DNA of 64,000 bases from Macrostomum hystrix (Eukaryota > Platyhelminthes > Macrostomidae), in assembly GCA_950097015.1 (NCBI GenBank), contig CATNEN010000001.1, positions 5,379,001 through 5,443,000 on the forward strand, written 5' to 3'. This document shows positions 55,092 through 64,000 of the stretch, in pieces; positions within the stretch are counted from its first letter, which is position 1, and each line of letters begins with the position of its first letter. The notes below the pieces were generated by a model. That model did no database searches, was not told the origin of the DNA, and saw only the letters and a program-made list of their open reading frames with translations. Both the position numbers and the translations under genes were made by a program.

Positions 55092-58000
55092 CAAATTGAT
55101 AGTTAGGTGTCAAGACAGTGGAGCAATAATAGAAATGCCTTTGATTCTCAGACAACTTTAAAAGCACAATCTCAAAATTTACAATATATCAAGAGAGAAC
55201 ATTGAAAGGATATAGCAACTGGTCTGAATTAATTAATTATGATAGAGTTATTCAAATAGTTCCAAATATCAAAACAAGGCTAGCTATTAAAACCATTAGA
55301 ATAAATGAAAATATCTTCTGATCTCCAGAAATTTATCCTTACTTGAAGACTTTTTGTAGACTTGACCTTTTAGTAACAGAATACAATAAATATATGGCAG
55401 TAATTAAAGTTGCTGTCAGGTCGTTTCTATGACTATGCTTTTTTTTTATGTTCCAAGTGGGGTTTTTACTGCCTGATAATTAATTTATGGAACCTAATTT
55501 ACAGATAGACAAAGAAGAAACAATAAACAATTAGGACTTTATCTACCTAATTGTGGAGTGAGGAATGTAGTTCTAGCTAAAATACCTATCACTAAAATCA
55601 CTAAAATACAAGGTTTAAAGTTTGTGTAGTTATTGAATTAAAAATATCTAGATTAGATTTTTTAATTCCTTAGAAAATTATAGGAATCTTAGATCAGATT
55701 AGGATTTCCTTCTAAAATGTCTTCTAAATGCTTTGCATGCACTTTGATAAAAGGTGTAACTTGAAATCAATAGTAATTATGCACTGCCCAAGTAAGCTGT
55801 ATTATGATGTTTTGATTTTTAAATGTATTGATTTATACTAGTACTTGAAAATTGAAAAAAGAATCATAGACATAGGAAGTCCTGACTTTTTTCTTGCTTA
55901 GTGTTTCACTTTACATGATAGTATAGTTAAAATTTCAATCTATTTAGAGGTTTTCTGATGTTTAAAATAATATCACAATTTTAGTTAAACTTTTAAAGAA
56001 TGTTATAATAGTATTTCCTGAATAAGAATTATTTTTTACCAACTATGCCTTTATTCTTTTTTTATTGATAATTGGGTAAGGAAAGGCAGTATTAAATCAT
56101 TTAATCAAATTAATCAAACAAGCACAGAGATGATTTTGCATTCCTTAAATGTTAAAGCTTAAGCTTGGATAAGTTTAAGCTAAGGTGAAGAAGGATTTTT
56201 AAAGAAGCTAGGGTCAGGGTTAGGGTTTGCAAAAGGCTAGGCCTATACGACTTTCTTTCAGATCAAAGACTTATATTTCATTAACAAAGATATGATAATT
56301 GACAAAAGTGCTCAAAAAATCCTAAATCCTTGCAAGTCCCTTGTTTTTGAATTGGAGGAGGAAACAGAGAACTTTATAGATTTTTGGTATATATAGATAA
56401 GAATTGAATCTCAATTGTCACATTTTATTATTTAGACCATCTTTCTCTATGTATAGGCCTTATATACCCATCTGCTAGCCTGGTACCTAATGGACACCAG
56501 GTGCACAAACTTCTTGCCCACTGCCAGTGAAGATCCTACTGCAGGCAAGATCACTAGATCCCCCTGAGTGGCACTGCCTTGTTTGCAAGCCATTGGTCAC
56601 CAGAGGTTAGCAAAACAGGTGGTAAGTCTGCTTCCTCTGCTTCTTTACTATATCTGCTGGTCAGATACACCTTGCAGCAAAGTCAAGTAAGTCAAAGGCC
56701 CTATATATAGCCACTAAATCTTAAAGTTGAACATTAGTTGAAATTTAGTTCAACTTTCAATTTGGTCTTTTTGTCTGCCACAATCTCATCTGCTGTTAAA
56801 TTGACTTTGGGATGGATGGTGACCCCATTCCTAGTTTTTTACATCAAGGGTCAAGCATTACTTTTATTCTTTGTTTTACAAATTTAACAAAATTACATTA
56901 TCTTAACTGTTGAATTTTTTAAAGCGAAAGAAACCTAACTAAATACAGCTGCAGCTTGCAGGTTCTGACTTAAAAAGGTCAAGATCACCAAAAAAGTATG
57001 AAAATCCACATGTCTAACTTCTTCTCTAAGATGAGATTCAATTCAAGTAAATATTTCACAATTTTGTTAGGGCCTAGCTTGAACTGAACTGAATGCTGAC
57101 TAAATAGAATTTATGCATTAAAATTTTTGAAAGCTATTTAAAATAACGATGCCTCTTAAGTTCTAAGTTACTCAATGTGAAACAAATTTATTGAAGGCTA
57201 ATAACAAGGGTAGTCTGTTAATAACAAACAATTACTTAATTTGGGCTATTTGGCTTAATTTTTAAAACAACAAACACCATGAGAATGCTAGAATAAATTA
57301 TGCTAAAGTAAACTACGCACAAACTCTAGATCGACTTCTGCCCTGCAGTAACCATTGTGCTGTACGTATTCCCCACATCAGTAAAATCACCACTGCACCA
57401 GCTTGCACTGACCGTACGTTAAAATATTTTTTGAATTTGTGTTCACAATGTATCCGTTTGGTTTGCAAGAAACTTCGTTTTTATAACAAAATTTAACCAC
57501 ATTATATTTAGATTATTGGTTACGAGTGCAAAACTTAAAGAATAAGACACTAAAAAATTACAATTAAAGATTTCTGACATGCGCGAACCAAAACACGTGA
57601 CGATTTAAAGTTTTTAGGTTTTGTTATTTCGAGGCCAAAGAGTTTTAAAGTTTACTAAAAAGCGTAAAACCACCTATAATGTGTCCAAACTCGAATCAAA
57701 AGGTTGTAAATAAACATTTTTTCTGTTTCGCAGTGTCGCTACCTGTAAGCTCTCTGGCTGAAATTATAAGAGGCAATACCGGACCTTTGCCGCTTGTGCC
57801 TTTGCTAGCTATCGATAACAGAGCTAGTTTGACAAGATTATGCTATCAGACTATATCTTAGATACCACACCTAAACCTAAAGGGGGTGCCTTCTGGCCTC
57901 TGAGAACTTTTCGCTCTCGTCGAACCATTCCCGTGCTTGCTGGGAACAGAGAACAGATGAGCAGATTGAAAAAGTGATAAAGATCGGTGGAAAACAACCT

Positions 58001-58712
58001 GCTGCAGTCCAATTATTTTTTTCGGGCAGTTGTTGAAGTATGTATAGATTGAATACGTTAAAATGAAATATAAACCGACGTTATCGAACAACGAAAGAAA
58101 GAAATTTATTTTATTGACTACGTTAAAGTTATTGTGAATATAGTCTTTGCAAGCATTTGCACTTTTAGCGAACGACGCACGTTGAATTAGTATATTTTGC
58201 TGAGTGACTCTTATAATAATACTCTTACAATACGAGCTAAAACCACTAACATAAAGACTGTATAAACCTATAATTAGCATATTTTTACTCCATTTTTGCT
58301 GAATTCACTGGTTTCTATAATGAAGTTTTCGTAAAGAAGAAAACATAAAACGAATAATATTCACTAACGCCTTAATTAACACTTTATAGTAGACAGATTT
58401 AGCAAATGAAAAAGTGAATAGGAGTTTTGAATTCCAAAAGATCGTTAACAAAAACAGAGTGCTATGCAAAGTTTTCCACGCAGCACATAACAGCTTTGAA
58501 GTTACTTTCAGTAATAGCTAGGTTTCGATTGCTTATTTTTCTCTTGCCTTAGCTCAGCAGAAGTTAAGTTCTCTGCATAGAATAAGTGGCAGGAGGTACT
58601 CTGCATAAGGTCCATATAGTATTACAGACGATGGTAATGGTACTATGGTTCTATGATGCATAAAAAACTCGATCAAGTCCTGTCGCATCAAGAAGAGGTT
58701 CCCATTTAGGAC
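55092..58712. other. AT-rich gene-free region
   Basis: About 3.6 kb between NOC4L and the PDX1 stop codon. It is strongly A/T rich with no tandem array and no exon that I can support. Short frames at 57,679-57,861 (plus) and 57,858-58,280 (minus) lack family resemblance. The lower end probably contains the PDX1 3' UTR. A single short TTAGGG-like stretch occurs at 56,209-56,226. Confidence 0.6.
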
Positions 58713-60431
58713 TTAGTTGCGCTGGCTCTCCCGTCCGGCCCAGAGCTGGCCCTTGATCATTTCATCGCAATCGATACCAATCATCGCTTCGCCGAGATCC
58801 TCGCTGACGCGAGCCAGAAACTCCGGATCTTTGTAGTGCGTCACCGCCTGGACCATGGCCTCGGCGCGCTTCTTGGGATTGGCACTCTTGAAGATGCCCG
58901 AGCCGACAAACACGCCATCCACTCCTAGCTGCATCAGCATGGAGACATCGGCCGGTGTGGCCAGACCTCCGGCTGCGAAATTCACCACAGGCAGTCGGCC
59001 GAGACGCTTCACCTCTTTGAGCAGACCGTGAGGCACCTGAAATCAAAGGAGCGTTCTGTTTTACAACATAACATTCTGAAACAAGCAAGGCAATTCTGCA
59101 TGGAGATGAATAGAAAAGGGGCTATCGCATTTGCCTCTATGATCCTTGTGCTCGAATCGATTATGCCAATGAGAGCAACTCCCCACCTATAAAGAAGCAC
59201 AGCCAGGGGGAGGCAAGGGTGTCGCGGCCCCTCCAAATCGGCTGACGAACATGTGGCGCACACTGGTAGTGGCACCTCAAAGAGGCGCGCCAGCCCCCTA
59301 GAAAAAATCCTGGCTACGCTACTGCACCAGTGACGCCGGCCTGTGTGCGTACTTGTTGAGGAGTAAGCGTGATGAGTATCTGCAGAATCGCCTCCCACTG
59401 ACTGCGGGCCTACTGTCACTAAATGATGTCAACCCAGTTTTTAATGAACCAAACATCGCAATGCTCACCTGCAGCTGCTTAGCATAGGAATACAGCTCGT
59501 CATCGTCCATCACTTTGGCCGCTCGCATCTCTCTATTGAGCGCCCTCGCGTGCCGCACCGCCTCGATGACATTGCCGGTGCCGGCCTCGCCCTTCGTGCG
59601 CATCATCGCGGCGCCCTCCGCAATGCGACGAAGCGCTTCGCCCAGATTGCGACAGCCGCAGACGAACGGAATGCGAAAACTGTGCTTGTCGATATGGTTC
59701 TCCGGGTCGGCCGGGGTCAGAACTGTACGTTGCGTTTAAATAAGTAAATTAGTGTTCATTTTCAATAGCCTACTATTACTACGAAGTTTATTTTTTAACT
59801 CACCTTCCGATTCGTCGATCATGTCGACGCCAATCGCCTGAAGAATCTGGGCCTCAGCGAAATGACCGATTCTGGCCTTAGCCATGACCGGAATGGTGAC
59901 GGCGCTCATGATCTCTTTAATGAGCTTCGGATCGGTCATTCGGGCAACGCCGCCCTGTTTGCGAATATCAGCTGGCACACGTTCAAGGGCCATAACGGCA
60001 CAAGCCTGAAATCGTTTTATTAGTGCTGTTTGAGCCTGCACTTTTCCATGTCTGCCAAATGGGAAAAAATTGTGTCCCTGAGCACTTAATTCCCGAGTCA
60101 GCTTTGAATTAGATACCAACACGAGCTGGGGTAAAAACTCGGGTTGGATGTACGTTGCGGTTCGAGCTTTACGAGGGTACACAGCGAACTATTATTATCA
60201 CTACCAAAGGATATAAGCTTCCAGTCTTGTAAATTTTTAATGGACGCTATGTACTTTAAACTTTAAGTTTTCGTAAAGCATGCAAGAAAGAATTCAGCAT
60301 ACCCCGGCTTCCTCGGCTATCTTGGCCTGCTCGGCGTTGACAACGTCCATAACGAGACCGCCTTTGGTCATCTTGGCGAGGCCAGTCTTCACTGTGTACG
60401 TGCCCACAACAGAATCGCCATTGGTAGTCAT
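58713..60431 (-). CDS. PDX1: Pyridoxal 5'-phosphate synthase, synthase subunit (PdxS/SNZ/PDX1)
   Basis: Builds PLP (vitamin B6) directly from ribose 5-phosphate, glyceraldehyde 3-phosphate and glutamine-derived ammonia. Four exons join in phase: 60431-60303, 60005-59804, 59722-59469 and 59036-58713, product 302 aa, the usual PdxS length. The (beta/alpha)8 barrel signatures are intact: [20 protein letters not shown] with Asp29; [27 protein letters not shown] with the catalytic Lys86; [39 protein letters not shown] with the second lysine, Lys154; [13 protein letters not shown]; and [12 protein letters not shown]. This is the vitamin enzyme, not the pancreatic homeobox gene of the same name. GT-AG introns (297, 81 and 432 bp) and an intronic MITE-like element argue against bacterial contamination. 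It lies head to head with PDX2, 655 bp apart. Confidence 0.97.
59193..59326. mobile_element. MITE-like element in PDX1 intron 3
   Basis: The plus strand starts agaagcacagccaggggg and ends cctggctacgctactgc. The ends are imperfect inverted repeats around the word GTAGCCAGG, a terminal type seen in dispersed elements of several invertebrates. About 134 bp, G+C-rich, no coding capacity. Confidence 0.5.
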
Positions 60432-61086
60432 TTTTAGTGTGATGATAATATTCAACTATAATCTATACTTCTCTAGAGGGATTATTCTTTCTACCTAGGA
60501 CTCCGCGCGACTTCGAATTAATTAATATAAGCGAAAGAAAGTGACTCTTCAATCACCTGGGGGGCTAACTCTTTAAAGACTCGACGTGCCGAGGACAGCA
60601 GCAGCTCGGGGAGGGGGGGCAGAAGCCTCGAGGTGGGTCGCTTCTAATTGGACTAGCTGGGCATCGAGAACTGAACCAACCTCGATGCCTGTACAAACAA
60701 CTTCTTCGAGCTAGAATGTGGGAAGGAATTGTGCGGTTGAAGCGAGTGTGCGGCTGAAACGCAAATAGAATGGAAGCCGTTCGGGTGTGCAGTTGTAGCC
60801 ACACAATCCTTGCTTCCGTTCTATTTGATGACGTGCACAGCTTGTTTTCTCTGCGCCGTTTGGCTCAAGTACACTTTAAGCTAGAATTAGCTAGCATTGA
60901 GTCTTTACTTGAGAATCTACGTAGAACCAGTCAATAAAAAATACGTGTTGACTTAAAAATCTCTAAAGTTAAACCGTGAGAAATCTGCATTTGATCAATC
61001 CAATTTATAAAATTGTGCAAACACGAACAGGAGAAGACCTAAAAGCATTTTTCTGGTGCCAATCTAGTCGCAGTTTAGAAGCAATC
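60432..61086. promoter_or_regulatory. Divergent intergenic region shared by PDX1 and PDX2
   Basis: 655 bp separate the two start codons. It contains an imperfect 15-bp inverted repeat (caaatagaatggaag at 60,762-60,776 and cttccgttctatttg at 60,813-60,827, one mismatch). A CRE-like TGACGTGC follows directly at 60,829-60,836. A G-rich/CTCGGGGAGG tract lies near 60,605. A shared two-way promoter is an inference from position; no TATA box is obvious for either gene. Confidence 0.55.
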
Positions 61087-62060
61087 ATGCCTCAGTTGAA
61101 AGTTGGCCTGCTAGCTATTCAGGGAGCTTTCATTGAGCACCGCAGTCTCCTGGCTGCGGCCGCAGAGCGGCTTCAGCTGCAGAGAAACTTTCCAGACGGC
61201 TGCTCCGTCGAAGCAGTTGAAGTGCGTCGCGGAGATCAGCTGACTGTAGATTTGGACGCACTCATTATTCCTGGCGGCGAAAGTACCACGGTGGCCAAAT
61301 TCATGCTGCAGAATGGTCTTCTTGATGCCTACAAAATCTGGTTTAATGGTAAGTTAAGAACATACTAAGCTACCTGAGGTTTGAAGTCCTCTTGAATTAA
61401 GATGCTAAATATTACTCAAAAAGCTTCTAAATAGTTTTCGAATCGTAGCTCATTGGAATTAATTTTTGTCCCTGAGCAATTGACACTTGATTCCCTTGTG
61501 TCCAGTTCACCCAACTGTTGAATGGGATAGCTATTAACTTTAACTTTTTTTTAACTTTGATTACACCTGCCCCAATCGGGCCAGATGTGCAGCCGACAGC
61601 ACAGCCGCAGCTATTGCGCGGCGCATCTGAAGGCTGCGTACAGCTGTTCAGTCCATGGACTGGGGGGACGCCACACCCACCTTCAATTATCCCAGCTGAT
61701 GCTGGTACCCATTTAACAGCTGGGTGAACTGAAGCAATGCAGAGTTAAGTGTCTTGCTAAAGGACACAAATTGTTTCAGTGGAGTCGGGAATCGAACCCC
61801 CGACCTTCAAGTCGTTAGTCCGACGCCCTAACCACTAGGCTACAACCTCTACGGGATAGCTATAAAATACGGCTGTGCTACTGGATGAGCATATGGCCCT
61901 TTGTGTGATTTCGATATATTTACCATATGCAATTATTACAAAGCATTACCTGACTGACATTGCAGAAACCAATCCGAAGGCCATTGTGTGGGGCATCTGC
62001 GCCGGCTTGATAGCTTTATCAGACAATGTTGTTGACATGAAAACTGGCGGGCAAACTTTG
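61087..62060 (+). CDS. PDX2: Pyridoxal 5'-phosphate synthase, glutaminase subunit (PdxT/SNO/PDX2), 3' part outside the window
   Basis: Releases ammonia from glutamine and channels it to PDX1. Exon 1 is 61087-61348 and exon 2 is 61966-62060, joined as WFN-ETNPKAIVWG; 119 residues are visible. The start MPQLKVGLLAIQGAF matches the family N terminus (VGVLALQGAF-type). PGGEST (about residues 62-67) provides the oxyanion-hole Gly, and WGICAG carries the nucleophile Cys at about 99. Exon 2 ends at GGQTL before GTTAGT. The remaining third, including the catalytic His and Glu, is not found before 64,000 and must lie to the right, so the gene is truncated by the window edge. Intron 1 holds a SINE and intron 2 a 20-bp minisatellite. 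Confidence 0.93.
61535..61852 (-). mobile_element. tRNA-derived SINE, family 2, intact copy in PDX2 intron 1
   Basis: Minus-strand element with a good tRNA-like head: A box tagcctagtgg, then B box ggttcgattcc. A core follows with tgtcctttagcaagacact, gcttcagttcacccagctgt and aaatgggtacc, words of a SINE core widespread in invertebrates. It ends in a simple repeat tail (agttaaa type). A perfect 11-bp target duplication, gggatagctat, lies at 61,524-61,534 and 61,853-61,863. This copy is the reference for the older ones at 3,660 and 26,640. Confidence 0.9.
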
Positions 62061-62274
62061 GTTAGTAGCTCGTACGAAATTAAACTGAAGAAGTTCACTT
62101 ATTCATGCAAACTTTATTATCCCGACGCATCTTTCATTTGGAACTTCATAATTTCATAATTAAGCTGGCCTTATAGAGCAGAGTTCAGAGTTCAGATATT
62201 CGAAACATAAAATAAACAAATATCATCCAAACAATAAGTCCATCTAGATTAGACTCCATCAACCCATCGCAGAC

Positions 62275-62995
62275 CCAAAAAACCGCTGTAGAACCCACAA
62301 ACCCTTTGTAGAACCCACAAACCCTTTGTAGAACCCACAAACCCTTTGTAGAACCGACAAACCCTTTGTAGAACCCACAAACCCTTTGTAGAACCCACAA
62401 ACCCTTTGTAGAACCCACAAACCCTTTGTAGAACCCACAAACCCTTTGTAGAACCCACAAACCCTTTGTAGAACCCACAAACCCTTTGTAGAACCCACAA
62501 ACCCTTTGTAGAACCCACAAACCCTTTGTAGAACCCACAAACCCTTTGTAGAACCGACAAACCCTTTGTAGAACCCACAAACCCTTTGTAGAACCCACAA
62601 ACCCTTTGTAGAACCCACAAACTCATTTTTGAACCCACAAACCAATTGTAGAACCCACAAACCCACTGTAGAGTCCACAAACCCATTGTAGAACCCACAA
62701 ACCCATTGAAGAACCCACAAACTCATTTTTGAACCCACAAACCAATTGTAGAACCCACAAACCCACTGTAGAGTCCACAAACCCATTGTAGAACCCACAA
62801 ACCCATTGAAGAACCCACAAACCCATTGTAGAACCCAAAAACCTTTTTGTAGAACACACAAAACCCTTTGTATAACCCACAAACCTATTGTAGAGCCCAC
62901 AAACCCATTTTAAAACCCACAAACCAATATTAGAACCCACAAAAACATAGTTGAACCCCAAAACCCATTTATTCCTAGCAAAACCTCACAAACTC
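62275..62995. repeat. 20-bp minisatellite in PDX2 intron 2
   Basis: About 36 copies of aacccacaaaccctttgtag. The left half is almost perfectly homogeneous (62,285-62,610); the right half uses other variants (ccattgtag, ccactgtagagtc), with a block of about 120 bp duplicated at 62,620-62,800. Confidence 0.95.
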
Positions 62996-63807
62996 ACAAA
63001 CACATCCCACAAAGTCATTGCAATATTGCATAATCCACTTCTACACGTCGCACTGTGACACAAAATATTGCATAAGAGATTGCAAAGCGCTGATTTAGTC
63101 TAATTGTGTCTCTAATTAGTGTGTTTCTAAAGTTCAACGTGCCAGCTCGTTTCTGAAAGCGTTCAGCCAGTTGCTACTGAAGCCTCGATGCGATTATCTG
63201 TTTATCGGAGCGAATCTAAATAGTCAAAAAAGATCAAAGACCAGTCCCGCCAAAGTTTAGTTATGCTTGGCAGCGATTTTTGCAACTAAAAACCTATTAA
63301 ATATTCTGAATTTCCAGAAGACTGGTTTAGTCTTCTAGTTACGTTTAGTAAGACTAGTCACTTCGTCTTAGTGTTTATCTTTTTCAGATTGTTGAATTCG
63401 AAGTCAAATAGTTGGTACTAGAAACTATCTTCAGTATATAATCTTAATTAAAACATTATATCATTTTAGTTGTTCCGACAGTGAAAAGTCAGTATAACGT
63501 TAAAGTTTACGTCACGAGTTAAAATCCAATGCTAATGTAAACGAATTAAGTAGCTAATTGGTTCACCCTGCAGTGTAACATTGAGTGTCATTAGCTTTAC
63601 AAATCGTGAAAATCATGAAAAAATATAGCGTGAAGTGGAGCAAATATTCTGATAAGAAACGTTACCAGTGGGTTTTTAAATCGGTTTATTGGTTTATAGA
63701 TGTATTTTCTTCATTGTATAATTTTGGAGTGATTATGCGGTCTACATATTTTGAATGAATGAATTCATTCTATCTTGCTAACTTGCTAAAATACCCATAA
63801 CTTTGAG
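62996..63807. other. Unique part of PDX2 intron 2
   Basis: About 0.8 kb of AT-rich DNA without a recognised PDX2 exon; I looked for the family's C-terminal RN.FGRQ-type region and did not find it. Confidence 0.5.
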
Positions 63808-63912
63808 CCATAGACATTCGGAGAGGGCAAAGATGATGCATTGTACACTTTTGGAGGGGTTTTTTCCCAGCCACCAATGAAGCCTGATTGTTGCACGCCT
63901 TTACTGTCTATG
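63808..63912. mobile_element. MITE-like element related to 16,516-16,624
   Basis: About 105 bp starting ccatagacat and ending tgtctatg. It contains gcctgattgttgcacgcct, shared in part with the 16.3-kb fragment (ttgattgctgcacgcct). Non-coding. Confidence 0.5.
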
Positions 63913-63929
63913 TCCCGAACCCCGCCAGA

Positions 63930-64000
63930 TCCTGCGGGGTCTTACAGCCTTCCCCAAACTGAGTTCTCTTGCTGCCCCAAGTCAGGCGGTCTACTTTTGG
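63930..64000 (-). mobile_element. Possible SINE family 2 3' end, cut by the window edge
   Basis: ttgctgccccaagtcaggcg resembles the ttgccccaattcggacaaat found at the corresponding end of the 3,660 copy. Only about 60 bases are visible, so this is tentative. Confidence 0.3.

Noticed and set aside
56209-56226. Telomere-like agggtcagggttagggttt
   Set aside because: Only two to three imperfect TTAGGG-like units; no array and no other sign of a telomere or fusion.
57679-58280. Short open frames on both strands
   Set aside because: AT-rich chance frames without family resemblance, splice context or compositional shift.
58713-60431. PDX1 as bacterial contamination
   Set aside because: Three GT-AG introns, a MITE-like insert and linkage on the same contig to clearly animal genes rule it out.
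61795-61852. Possible tRNA gene on the minus strand
   Set aside because: A and B boxes are present, but the sequence continues into a SINE body flanked by an 11-bp target duplication, so it is a SINE head.

Overview
The window is nuclear DNA of an invertebrate animal. Conserved metazoan and eukaryotic genes are split by GT-AG introns, animal basement-membrane nidogen is present, and tRNA-derived SINEs and an LTR retroelement are inserted. Genes have few introns (TUBGCP4 has only 4). Several start codons sit 9-31 nt downstream of an acceptor-like AG, which would fit spliced-leader trans-splicing. I lean towards a spiralian such as a free-living flatworm or another lophotrochozoan, with low confidence; no species can be named.

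Layout. 1-6.2 kb: tandem arrays (18, 29 and 24 bp units) and two SINE families. 6.7-14.3 kb, minus strand: an orphan Ser/Ala-rich protein, a NIT-domain receptor guanylate cyclase (5 exons), and an orphan type I membrane protein with a six-cysteine ectodomain. 17.1-25.6 kb, minus: nidogen, 9 exons, with an extra Ig-like domain. 28.3-42.0 kb, minus: gamma-tubulin complex component 4 (TUBGCP4, 5 exons). Its 8.2-kb first intron holds a complete, very young LTR retroelement (34,398-41,371, plus strand) that encodes only one Gag-to-Env-like fusion ORF. 44.3-55.1 kb, minus: a 2H phosphoesterase, TVP23, CCDC130/YJU2B and NOC4L. 58.7 kb to the end: a head-to-head pair for de novo vitamin B6 synthesis, PDX1 (minus, complete) and PDX2 (plus, running off the window).

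All ten genes from 6.7 to 60.4 kb lie on the minus strand; only PDX2 and the retroelement read on plus. Almost every intron over about 400 bp, and most intergenic gaps from 20 kb onward, carry a different local minisatellite or a mobile element, while introns without one are about 75-300 bp. Minisatellites therefore account for much of the gene length here, and one lies inside CCDC130 coding sequence.

Working together: PDX1 and PDX2 form one enzyme, the PLP synthase. The other genes are unrelated housekeeping functions (spliceosome, ribosome assembly, Golgi, centrosome) plus signalling and matrix genes. The most unusual object is the pol-less gag-env LTR element with two identical 1,034-bp LTRs. 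All exon boundaries were read by eye from splice consensus and phase; no search was run.
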